NCBI GenBank assembly: GCA_031277615.1
Contig: JAITMC010000036.1
Coordinates: 1 to 45,304, forward strand
DNA: 45,304 nt
Reading direction: 5' to 3'
Origin: Chryseobacterium sp.
GTDB taxonomy: Bacteria; Bacteroidota; Bacteroidia; Flavobacteriales; Weeksellaceae
Shown here: piece by piece, positions 34,405-42,439 of the stretch
Position numbering within the stretch: position 1 is the stretch's first letter
How the letters are laid out: each line of letters starts with the position of its first letter
Notes under the pieces: model-generated
What the model was told of the DNA's origin: nothing
The model's input: only the letters and a program-made list of their open reading frames with translations
Database searches by the model: none
Position numbers and translations under genes: made by a program

Positions 34405-35703
34405 TTATTGAGGGCAATTAGCACTCATTAGGGTGTTATTGTTATTTAACTGAAGCTTTTTACTATTATCATCGTCAGTAATTTCATAAAGCTCAGCTCC
34501 CTCTATTTTCATATAATCTTTCATAAAACTTAAAAACCCTTTTTTGAGATCTGATGATGAAATATTGGGATTTTCTAGCATTTCTTTGTATTTTTCATTA
34601 AGTGTTATGATTTGATTATCAGTATATAACATCAGGTTATCAATATTAATGCCATCACCTCTTAATTGATAAGTTCCTTGGCTGGTTACAACAGAGATGA
34701 AAACATTATTCAGTGGAATATTATTAGCGTGTGCGTTTTGAAGAAGTAATATAAACAAATTTATATCTCCCGGAGAAAATATGGGAATTAACCCATCATA
34801 ATGAGTGTGCATTATACCGTATGTGGTAGGAAAAATTCTGAAATCTAATTCTTGTGTTCCTGGTTTATTGCTTAATTCTTGGTATTGTGTTCCTGATTGC
34901 CCTGAACCAGGAGCAGCAGCTCCTACCCTAAATCCACTTTCAGAAGAATATCCTGTTTTAGATTTTAAGTTTTGTACTTTACTCTTGAAGTTAGAATCAG
35001 CATTTTGTGCTCTTATTTTGTCGCATGCGTTTTCCCCCATATTAGCTAGAGGATAAGGATAGCCACCACCAGGAAGAGTTCCACCACCGCCTCCGCCTGT
35101 ACAGTCTTCTTCCAGACAATCAGAAATAGGAGTAGGGTCAGAAGGTAGACATTCCGTAATTACAAACGTATCTACCTGTAGAACTTCACCTGTGACAGAA
35201 TCAGTCCACGTCCACGTTACGGTTCTGGTAATGCACCCTCCGCCCTTTGAAAAAGCTCTGGAAGAACCTGTTTTGAGGGAAACATTATCAGAGTGGTTGA
35301 AAATCAGGGATTGAAAAAACTTTTTAGAATCGGAATCGTCAGTTTTTTTAGAGAAAAAGATTTTGTTACCTATCCTGTTAACGGTCATGATGTGTTCTAC
35401 CTTACCGTTTTTTACGATAGGGGCTTGTAAAAAACTTTCATCAAAATGATCAAAAGACATGGCATAATTCCAGTATACTTCACCGTATTTATGGATAAAA
35501 TAGCTCTTATTGAGATTCTTCTCAAAAATTTGCTTAACGTTCTTTATAAAAACTTCATCTTCTTTCCATAGGCTTTTGGAGACATAGTTTTTTGATTGAA
35601 GTTCATGTTGAGGTGAGTTAGTGACATCATCTTCAGTCTGACAGGAGTGAAGGAAGAGACCTGTCACTAAAAAAAAGAGAAATCTGATGGTTATTTTTTT
35701 CAT
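34405..35703 (-). CDS. Uncharacterised lipoprotein with a JAMM-like metal-binding motif
   Basis: This 432-residue protein is not recognised as a named family. The signal peptide has lipobox LHSC (Cys21). A globular N-terminal half (about 40-150) is followed by WTWTDSVTGEV, a cysteine-containing stretch (Cys157, 185, 196, 201) and a GGGGGG linker (203-208). The C-terminal domain (about 225-400) has HTHYDGLIPIFSPGD: His299, His301, Ser310 and Asp313. This is close to the JAMM/MPN zinc motif HxHx(7)SxxD, but the spacing before Ser is eight, not seven. The metal-binding role is therefore only a proposal. The gene is AT-rich, which fits an accessory gene. Confidence 0.6.
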   Translation of the reverse strand: MKKITIRFLFFLVTGLFLHSCQTEDDVTNSPQHELQSKNYVSKSLWKEDEVFIKNVKQIFEKNLNKSYFIHKYGEVYWNYAMSFDHFDESFLQAPIVKNGKVEHIMTVNRIGNKIFFSKKTDDSDSKKFFQSLIFNHSDNVSLKTGSSRAFSKGGGCITRTVTWTWTDSVTGEVLQVDTFVITECLPSDPTPISDCLEEDCTGGGGGGTLPGGGYPYPLANMGENACDKIRAQNADSNFKSKVQNLKSKTGYSSESGFRVGAAAPGSGQSGTQYQELSNKPGTQELDFRIFPTTYGIMHTHYDGLIPIFSPGDINLFILLLQNAHANNIPLNNVFISVVTSQGTYQLRGDGINIDNLMLYTDNQIITLNEKYKEMLENPNISSSDLKKGFLSFMKDYMKIEGAELYEITDDDNSKKLQLNNNNTLMSANCPQ

Positions 35704-35722
35704 ATTATTAATTTTGTGTTTT

Positions 35723-35730
35723 CAAATATA
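35723..35730 (-). promoter_or_regulatory. -7 box for the lipoprotein-DUF6705 unit
   Basis: On the minus strand this reads TATATTTG, a TAnnTTTG match 19 bases before the ATG at 35703. Confidence 0.5.
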
Positions 35731-36106
35731 CTTTATTTTTCAATTAATTGTGAAATAATATTTGCGGATTTCCGTAATGTTTTCTTAAACTTTTTTATAC
35801 AATTATTATTGATCCATTATGATAATGATATATAATTTAAATATATAAAATATTGAATATTAGACTATTGTTGATTTTTTAAAAATAATCAGAGAGGCTG
35901 GGTTTTATAAATTATATTCTTAACGAATTGTAGTAGAATAGCCTCTAAACAGAATTAAAATAATGAAAATAGCTTTAATGTTCATTCTTAAGTGATTGAT
36001 ATTTGCTTTATATTCTTTCCGATATTTTTCGTATTTTTTCCTTGATAAGAATACAATAATTAAGTGCAGAATATATATTTTAATTAAATTTTCAATAATA
36101 AGAGAA
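35731..36106. other. AT-rich gap with no convincing gene
   Basis: This is some of the most AT-rich sequence in the window. An 80-codon minus-strand frame at 35920-36162 has no family features and overlaps the SMI1-like pseudogene, so it is not called. No hairpin with a T-run was seen. Just before 36107 there is ATAATAAGAGAAATG, a plausible translation start region for the broken gene that follows. Confidence 0.4.
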
Positions 36107-36556
36107 ATGCAATATCTGTAGTTTTTAAAAGACCACAGCACAGAACGGTCTTTCAGTAACAAAGGAATTGGTGATTCCGAAATAGAGCATCTGGAAAAGC
36201 TGTATAATAATGGGTACTCATTTCCTGTTGCTTTGAAGGAGCTTTTATCGTTAGCAGGAAATTTTTGTCATGCACTGGATTACAGTGTTTATGACAGTCA
36301 GGAAGAGCTGCAGGCCGAAGAACGGGAAGAGCTGAAAGATCTGTACGATCTCACCATAGAAAGACCATTCTTTTTTATTGACTTGGTTTCTCACGGACTT
36401 CCGGTATTTATATTTCTGGATGAGGGTGATAATCCGCCGGTCAATCAGATGGTGAATCATCCTACGATCAAACATTATTATGAAAGGGTAGGAGGAACGC
36501 TGCAAAGTTATGTGATCAGCAGAATCCGGTATTATCAGAAATGGTATCCCGGATAA
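36107..36556 (+). pseudogene. SMI1/KNR4-like gene interrupted by TAG at codon 5
   Basis: From ATG 36107 the frame reads M-Q-Y-L-stop, with TAG at 36119-36121, then stays open to the TAA at 36554. The remainder (FLKDHSTERSFSNKGIGDSE, then EHLEKLYNNGYSFPVALKELLSLAGN in shorter pieces) and DLVSHGLPVFIFLDE resemble SMI1/KNR4-type proteins of Bacteroidota, which include immunity proteins of polymorphic toxins. The whole 149-codon length fits that family. A single base change at codon 5 would restore it. The only other in-frame start is a TTG at 36233, which would drop the first third of the domain. No toxin gene is adjacent. Confidence 0.65.
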
Positions 36557-36645
36557 AGTACAAAAAAGCCTTAGGGATGATAATATTGATACTTATCTGC
36601 CATCCGTCACTTTTATTGCTTTAATCCGGTTTTCTTCGCCGGAAT

Positions 36646-37521
36646 CTATTTCCCCAATACCTTTTTTGCATTCTCATTATCCGGATTCAGTTCCAGGGAT
36701 TTTTTATAATTTTCCAGACCTTCCTGCTTTTTCCCAACCTGTAAAAGGATTTCGCCATAGCTGTCATAGGTGTTCCAGGCAGTGGGATAAAGTTCTATAT
36801 TCAGACGGAAAATCTTCAGGGCATCATCCATTTTATTTTCTTGGACAAGCTGGTAACCAAAGCTGTTGATTTCTCCTTCATCGATATTGTATTTCGAATG
36901 CAGTCCTTTCTTGTATTCTGATTTTATAAACGGAATCAGTTTATCAATTGATTTTTCATTGTTATAGGCTTCATTCAGAGCGATGAGGTTCATTTTTCGC
37001 TCTTTTTCTTCCTGCTCCTTCAAGGTTTCAACACCATAATATTTTCTCTGTTCATCGGTAGCTTTTGATGAATCTATGGTATACCGGATCCATTTTCCAT
37101 TGGTATCCTTATTTTTAATAAACTGGGTTCCGTAGATTTGTGGCTGTTTTCTGCGCATCAGATCCCTGTCCACCGCTGCGGCATACCACCAGCGGTTGAG
37201 GGTAGGATCCAGTTTCAGAGCCTGCTCAAAACTTTTGACTGCCATTCCGGAAGAAACAGAATCATTGCCATGCTGAAAAACAATCCCGGAATTGTAATGA
37301 TCCTTAGCTGTTTTTACTTTTCCCTCTTTGATAAGCTCCATGATTCTCGCTCTTCTTTCTTCGTCTTCTTTACTCAGTACAGACCAGTCGATATTGGCTG
37401 CCTTCCTTGCATTCTGGTCATCATCTGCCATTTTCTGAAGCTCAGGATTATCCCCGGACTGCGAGAAAACCAATAGTGGAAACAGTAATAAAAGTACAGT
37501 AAATAGTTGGATTGTTTTCAT
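36646..37521 (-). CDS. Secreted TPR-containing protein
   Basis: This 291-residue protein has a signal peptide ending VFSQ (about 21), then helical stretches. Two parts look like TPR repeats: SGMAVKSFEQALKLDPTLNR (about 92-111) and, at the C-terminus, DALKIFRLNIELYPTAW to ENYKKSLELNPDNENAKKVL. Between them, NRWWYAAAVDRDLMRRKQPQ followed by IYGTQF resembles segments of DUF6624-like proteins, which I note only as a similarity of pattern. The role is unknown. It appears monocistronic; a weak inverted repeat TCCGG/CCGGA lies after its stop at 36625-36643. Confidence 0.7.
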   Translation of the reverse strand: MKTIQLFTVLLLLFPLLVFSQSGDNPELQKMADDDQNARKAANIDWSVLSKEDEERRARIMELIKEGKVKTAKDHYNSGIVFQHGNDSVSSGMAVKSFEQALKLDPTLNRWWYAAAVDRDLMRRKQPQIYGTQFIKNKDTNGKWIRYTIDSSKATDEQRKYYGVETLKEQEEKERKMNLIALNEAYNNEKSIDKLIPFIKSEYKKGLHSKYNIDEGEINSFGYQLVQENKMDDALKIFRLNIELYPTAWNTYDSYGEILLQVGKKQEGLENYKKSLELNPDNENAKKVLGK

Positions 37522-38004
37522 AATATAAGGTGATTAGTTGGTGGGATAATTATCCGAAACCAATTTACAAATTAATTTTTATCACAGGTATCAGAAATCC
37601 AAATCTTGTTTCAACCACAAAGTCAGGTCAAGCAGATTTTTTATTCGTCAGCAGAATAAAAATCGAAGATTTTAAAAACTTTAGTGAACTTCTCAACGCA
37701 ATATTTTAAACTAAAAAAAAACTAAAGGGTCAGAATCTTTTGTGGTTAAAATAATTTCCCGCGGATTCCGTGGATTGCACTAATGCTTGTGTTGTTTTCT
37801 CACAGATCCTGATTAAGTTTCACCAATAAAAATCTTTGATTTTTTAGAATTCTTAAGTGTACTTCTATATATAAAGCTTATCACTTCAAAGCAGCTTAAG
37901 TGTTTAAAGAATTGTGTTTAAACATCAGTCCAGGTACAAAACAGCTCTTAATAAATTTAATTAATGAGTTTCCATTTTTACAATTTTTACAACAGAATAC
38001 AGGA
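37522..38004. repeat. Intergenic region built from degenerate interspersed repeats
   Basis: No gene is seen in this stretch. AACCACAAA (37613-37621) and TTTGTGGTT (37739-37747) are inverted ends of a 135-bp unit. Inside it, a hairpin TTTTTATTC / GAATAAAAA (37638-37662) leads into AATAAAAATCGAAGATTTT, a block that recurs in related form at 37825-37866 and again at 45123-45162. The block AATAATTTCC with following bases (37750 on) recurs at 45041. These look like old copies of one repeat family typical of flavobacterial intergenic DNA. Confidence 0.5.
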
Positions 38005-38012
38005 TAATTTTG
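38005..38012 (+). promoter_or_regulatory. -7 box for the S41 peptidase operon
   Basis: TAATTTTG matches TAnnTTTG, 42 bases before ATG 38055. No TTTG -33 element is seen at the normal distance. Confidence 0.45.
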
Positions 38013-38054
38013 ATGAATATCGATGAGGCTCCGGCCCTTTAAAATTATTTCGCC

Positions 38055-39797
38055 ATGATCAATTTTTTACTTACCATCCTGATGTTCCTGTTCAGTGTTT
38101 TCAGTTTTGCACAAACCGCTACCGGAACGACTGTCTCTACAGATCATACCTTTGATAAAGGTTCGTTGGTGAACCTTCAGAAGCTATCCAAAACTCAGGT
38201 CAGAGATTTGGCCGTATTAGGAAAAGTCTGGGGATTCCTCAAATATTATCATCCGAAAGCCAATTCAGGAACCCTCAATTGGGATTATGAACTTTTCAAG
38301 GTGATGCCTGAAGTGCTTTCCTCTAAAAATGAATCAGACCGAAACAAAATTCTTTTAAGCTGGACGTCAACTCTCGGTGACTTTCCTAAAAAAACAGAAA
38401 CAAAAGAAAATAATGAAGTAAGATATAAACCGGATCTTCAATGGATCAGTAAAAAGTCTTTAGGAAATGATCTCAGTGAATTGCTGATGAATATTTCCAA
38501 AGCTGATAGAAAGGCTGAAAACCATTACGTTAAGATCTATTCGGAAGATATGCCTATTCCTTATTTTCAGAATGAAGCAGCCTATTCCCAGTTTAAATAT
38601 CCGGATACAGGTTTCAGACTGTTGAGCCTATACCGCTACTGGAATATGATAGAATATTTTTATCCCTATAAAAATACCCTTGAAAAAAGCTGGGATAAAA
38701 CCCTGGAAGACCTTATCCCGAAATTTGTGGAGGCAGATAATGAAGTCAGCTACCGGCTGGCCGTAGCCTCCATGATTGCTGAAATACAGGATTCACACGC
38801 AGTATCATCTGTCTGGTCCGAAGCTCCGTTATATGATCAGCAGGGAAAAATGAGACCGGCAGTAGATTTTGTATTCGTAGGAAATAAACCGGTGGTTTCC
38901 GAAAGCCTTGAAGAAAAAAACGGAAATAAAAACGAACTTTTGAAGGGAGACGAAATCATTTCTGTCAATCAGAAGCCGGTTGAAGATATCCTCAGAGAGC
39001 GGCTTCCGTATGCGTCAGCGTCTAATACGCCTACAAGGCTGGCGAGAATCGGGGTCAGCCTGTTAAGAACCAATGATCCTTATATTGAAGTGGGAATAAA
39101 AAGATCTGGTGCAGCAAAGGTGATTAAAGTAAAAACACTTCCGCTGGAAAAATCGCTTATTGAAGAAAGTACTTCAGAACCAGCATTCAGAATGCAGACT
39201 AAAGACATTGCATATATTCATCCGGGAAGACTTGATGTGAAACAGCTTGACAGCATCATGAAGACTGCGGTAAAAACTAAAGCCATTATCATTGATATGA
39301 GAACCTATCCGAAAGAAACCATGTTCCTGATGAAAATCGGAGAATACCTGTTTGAAAAACCCAGGGATTTCTGCCGGATGACTAAAGGGAATGCTGTGAT
39401 GCCAGGACAGTTCAGCTACTTAAGTGATGAATATATGAGCAATGTCAAAATTGGAAAGGATAATCCTGATTATTATAAAGGAAAACTCATCGTTCTGTGT
39501 AACGACAATACCCAGAGTTTTGCTGAGATGAGCCTGATGGCATTTCGTGCAGGTCCGAATACCACAATTATCGGAAGCCAGACTGCCGGAGCAGACGGTA
39601 ATGTAACAGCCCCGATTCTGCTGCCCGGAAATATCAGGACCGTTTTTACCGGAATAGGAATGTACAATCTGAACGGAACCGAAACCCAGAGAATAGGAAT
39701 AGTACCGGATATAGAGGCAAAACCCAGCATTCAGGGATTGGCAGAAAATAAGGATGAGGTGCTGGAAAGAGCAGTACGTTTTGCCAACGGAATGTAA
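38055..39797 (+). CDS. S41-family (C-terminal-processing-type) peptidase with PDZ-like domain
   Basis: This 580-residue secreted protein has a signal peptide ending SFAQ (about 20). The helical N-terminal part carries the segments LGKVWGFLKYYHP and SLYRYWNMIEYFYPYK, typical of this Bacteroidota S41 subgroup. A PDZ-like region with LLKGDEIISVNQKPVEDIL (about 295-315) precedes the tail-specific protease domain. The catalytic serine is probably Ser488 in NDNTQSFAEMSLMAF, followed by GSQTAGADG. It is expected to cut periplasmic or secreted proteins. The alpha/beta hydrolase gene begins 24 bases later. Confidence 0.88.
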   Translation: MINFLLTILMFLFSVFSFAQTATGTTVSTDHTFDKGSLVNLQKLSKTQVRDLAVLGKVWGFLKYYHPKANSGTLNWDYELFKVMPEVLSSKNESDRNKILLSWTSTLGDFPKKTETKENNEVRYKPDLQWISKKSLGNDLSELLMNISKADRKAENHYVKIYSEDMPIPYFQNEAAYSQFKYPDTGFRLLSLYRYWNMIEYFYPYKNTLEKSWDKTLEDLIPKFVEADNEVSYRLAVASMIAEIQDSHAVSSVWSEAPLYDQQGKMRPAVDFVFVGNKPVVSESLEEKNGNKNELLKGDEIISVNQKPVEDILRERLPYASASNTPTRLARIGVSLLRTNDPYIEVGIKRSGAAKVIKVKTLPLEKSLIEESTSEPAFRMQTKDIAYIHPGRLDVKQLDSIMKTAVKTKAIIIDMRTYPKETMFLMKIGEYLFEKPRDFCRMTKGNAVMPGQFSYLSDEYMSNVKIGKDNPDYYKGKLIVLCNDNTQSFAEMSLMAFRAGPNTTIIGSQTAGADGNVTAPILLPGNIRTVFTGIGMYNLNGTETQRIGIVPDIEAKPSIQGLAENKDEVLERAVRFANGM

Positions 39798-39821
39798 AAA
39801 CAACGGCATAATTAAAAGGTA

Positions 39822-41162
39822 ATGACATCAATGAAAAACGTTGGAATTATTTTACTTTTGGCTTTTAATATGAGCTTCTTATGGAGCCAGAGCCGGAAGA
39901 ACAGTAATGAAGTTGCTGTGATAAGAGAACTGAAGGTTTCTGAGTGGGGAGGGAAAAGTTACCGGTTCAGTGCGGATATTAAAGGGGAAAACTTTGATGA
40001 CCTATCAGAAGCAGGCCTCAATACCGTGCAGCTCGGAAAAGGAAAATTCAATCTTCTGAATCATACGGCAGCCCAAAGCAGGATCTCCGGGTCAGGAGAC
40101 AATAAAAACTGGAAAACCGTCACCATTGAAGGTAAAATTGATCCGGAATCCCAGCTGATCTGGCTTTATCTGCTGACCTTCGGAAACGGGAAATTCTATT
40201 TTGATAATTTAAAGTTAAACATTCAGACCCAGGACGGCTGGAAAGACATTCCCATAGAAAATGCAGATTTTGAACAGACAGACGATGTGAAAAAAGCCCT
40301 TAAACCGTATAAAAATACAGCTCCTTTAACTAAGAATGAGAATATAAAAGCCGTCATTACCACATCAGACCACAATAAAGCATTGATGTTTGAATCGAAG
40401 AACAATACCTTTCATTACGAAACCTATTACGGATACAATCCGGCCAAAGGACACTATATTACCCTGACGGACGGGAAAAAAATATACTATGAAACTTATG
40501 GTGAAGGAGAATCTTTGCTGCTGCTTCACGGGAACGGCGAATCAATCAACAGCTTTAAAAATCAGATCCCCGAACTGTCAAAATACTACAGGATCATTGC
40601 GGTTGATACAAGAGGGCAGGGGAAAAGTGTTGATCAGGACTCCGAATTTTTTAATTATCAGATGTTTGAAAAGGATCTGGAAGAGATCATCAGTCAGCTT
40701 CAGCTGCAAAAGGTAAATATCATAGGGTGGAGTGACGGAGCGATTACAGGAATGCTCTATGCCATACAACACCCGGAAAAAGTTCAGAAGCTGGTGCTGA
40801 TGGGCGCAAATCTGAATCCTTCTGAAGAAGCGGTTTCCTCTAAAATTCTTAACCAGGCCGAAAGAGACATAGAAAAACTGAAAAAACAGAATGATCCCCA
40901 AAACAAAACCGTCATAAAACTTCTGGAAATGATCCTGAAAGAACCCAACATTCCTGTATCTGAACTCTCAAAAATAAAAGCTGAAACACTCGTCATGGCC
41001 GGAGAAAAAGATCTGATTCTGGAAAAACATACCGAACTGATTGCCCAACATATCCCTGACTCCGAATTGAAGATCATAAAGGGAGAAACCCACTTTTTAC
41101 CCATCGAAAATCCTGCACTGTTCAACAAAACTGTTCTGGAATTTCTGCGGAAGGAAAGATAA
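39822..41162 (+). CDS. Secreted alpha/beta hydrolase with N-terminal beta-rich domain
   Basis: This 446-residue protein has a signal peptide ending LWSQ (about 23; an alternative start is codon 4). The N-terminal half (about 30-200) looks like a jelly-roll or carbohydrate-binding-like domain, with segments such as ESQLIWLYLLTFGNGKFYFD. The C-terminal alpha/beta hydrolase has oxyanion HGNGE (about 236), DTRGQGKS, the nucleophile elbow GWSDGA (Ser304), LVMAGEKD with the Asp, and His in KGETHFL. The substrate is unknown. It is probably co-transcribed with the S41 peptidase. Confidence 0.82.
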   Translation: MTSMKNVGIILLLAFNMSFLWSQSRKNSNEVAVIRELKVSEWGGKSYRFSADIKGENFDDLSEAGLNTVQLGKGKFNLLNHTAAQSRISGSGDNKNWKTVTIEGKIDPESQLIWLYLLTFGNGKFYFDNLKLNIQTQDGWKDIPIENADFEQTDDVKKALKPYKNTAPLTKNENIKAVITTSDHNKALMFESKNNTFHYETYYGYNPAKGHYITLTDGKKIYYETYGEGESLLLLHGNGESINSFKNQIPELSKYYRIIAVDTRGQGKSVDQDSEFFNYQMFEKDLEEIISQLQLQKVNIIGWSDGAITGMLYAIQHPEKVQKLVLMGANLNPSEEAVSSKILNQAERDIEKLKKQNDPQNKTVIKLLEMILKEPNIPVSELSKIKAETLVMAGEKDLILEKHTELIAQHIPDSELKIIKGETHFLPIENPALFNKTVLEFLRKER

Positions 41163-41179
41163 AACGGAAAAAAAATATT

Positions 41180-42280
41180 TTAAGCTTTTGTCCCGGAAAT
41201 TTCCAGGTCCTGCATTCCGTAATAATGGATGGCATCCTGTTTTAGCGGATGTGTGCTCCAGTTTTCCCATTTTCCGGTGTAAGGATCATACCCGCACTTC
41301 AATGGTTTGGAGATGTCAAGACCTTCGCTGTTGGTATGGGTACGTTCCGTATAAGCTCTGCAGTCCATGCAGACATATCTGAACTCACAGTCTTTACAGA
41401 CTTCAATTGTATCCTTAGTGAGATTCCAGTATTTTTTCAGATCAGTGGCCTGGGAAGCTTCTTTCAATGAAGTATGGCTGATGTTTCCAAAACTTTGAGG
41501 CATAGAAGGGCAGTTCCGGATATAACCGTCTTGGTCTATGGATATTTTTTTGTAAAGACAGGAATTATGAGCTTTCGACTCCAGACTAAACGGATGGCTC
41601 AGATTAAAGTTTTTAAGATCAATACAGCCGCAGCTTATCGGAATAATCAGCTCTTTTTTTATTAAATGTAAAATAACAGGTCCAAAAGTTTCTTCTGCAT
41701 CCGTACCGGCAGCGTACAGGGTAAAACGGATGAATTTATCGGTATCTATACGGCCTTCCCTTATCCTGCTGTGCAATTCATGGCTGTACCGGGCAACAAC
41801 TGAGATCTCATGTAAAGAAGAATGATTCAGTAAAGCAAGTTTTGAGATGATCTCTGCAACCCCTTCCGTATCCATTTCTTTTACAATTCTTATTTCCAGG
41901 AATTTAATCTGCAGGTCGCTTATCTGCTCCGTAATCAAAGAGGAAAACAGGGCAGGATCAGCAATATCAATGATTATATATTCAATGAAGGTAGGATTTT
42001 CCTTGAAAACAGAAGCGTTGCGGAAATAGCCCAGTTCTTTTTTATCATGGACTATAAAACCCAGTTTATGGGAAGTGATGAAGTTCAGATAATCGTTAAG
42101 GATGGTCTGGTTTTCAGGATCCATTTCATTGCGTAATAAAGTATAGTCTGTCCGCTCATCAGCAATCAGGTTAAAAAGACCTTTCGGAATAATCCTCAGA
42201 AAACCGGTACCGGTATCATAGATGAGTGCGTGTCTGGCACCCGCCGTAATTTGTACGGAATTATATAACTTTAAAAACAT
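41180..42280 (-). CDS. gwsS: Grasp-with-spasm system SPASM-domain peptide maturase
   Basis: This 366-residue protein has no cysteine in its first 216 residues, so no radical-SAM CxxxCxxC motif is possible. The C-terminal part has a SPASM-type cysteine set: C241-x10-G-x4-C257, then C295-x2-C298-x5-C304-x2-C307, then C329 (the usual set has x3 before the last of the four). Cys217 and Cys219 precede it. The family is found beside an ATP-grasp ligase in graspetide-like clusters, as here. It probably helps recognise or modify the precursor peptide; the reaction is not known. It begins three bases after the 51-codon gene. Confidence 0.85.
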   Translation of the reverse strand: MFLKLYNSVQITAGARHALIYDTGTGFLRIIPKGLFNLIADERTDYTLLRNEMDPENQTILNDYLNFITSHKLGFIVHDKKELGYFRNASVFKENPTFIEYIIIDIADPALFSSLITEQISDLQIKFLEIRIVKEMDTEGVAEIISKLALLNHSSLHEISVVARYSHELHSRIREGRIDTDKFIRFTLYAAGTDAEETFGPVILHLIKKELIIPISCGCIDLKNFNLSHPFSLESKAHNSCLYKKISIDQDGYIRNCPSMPQSFGNISHTSLKEASQATDLKKYWNLTKDTIEVCKDCEFRYVCMDCRAYTERTHTNSEGLDISKPLKCGYDPYTGKWENWSTHPLKQDAIHYYGMQDLEISGTKA

Positions 42281-42283
42281 AGC

Positions 42284-42439
42284 TTAATGCAGTAATGAAT
42301 GAGGTTTTACAGAACGGAAAATTTTAGTGTTGCTGCTTTTAATATCTTTATTGGAAGAATACTTTACTTTTTTTACATCTCCGCATTTCTTCCATTCCTG
42401 TAGGGTAAATTCCATTCCTTTCAACTGTAATTTTTTCAT
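42284..42439 (-). CDS. Small 51-residue protein translationally coupled to gwsG and gwsS
   Basis: ATG 42439 overlaps the TGA stop of the ATP-grasp gene (ATGA), and its TAA at 42284-42286 is three bases before the gwsS ATG. The product begins MKKLQLKGMEFTLQEWKKCG and continues with a basic, Ser/Asn-rich tail (DVKKVKYSSNKDIKSSNTK) to HSLLH. It has one Cys, no signal peptide and no GG leader motif. The tight overlap on both sides argues for a real gene. I do not recognise it. It might be a leader-binding partner, a second substrate or a small regulator; none is supported by sequence alone. Confidence 0.7.
   Translation of the reverse strand: MKKLQLKGMEFTLQEWKKCGDVKKVKYSSNKDIKSSNTKIFRSVKPHSLLH

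Noticed and set aside
35920-36162. 80-codon minus-strand frame in the AT-rich gap
   Set aside because: It has only low-complexity hydrophobic and lysine-rich stretches and overlaps the SMI1-like frame. No promoter or family feature supports it.
37613-37866. Possible CRISPR-like array from recurring AATAAAAATC blocks
   Set aside because: The copies are few, unevenly spaced and diverged, with no uniform spacers and no cas genes.
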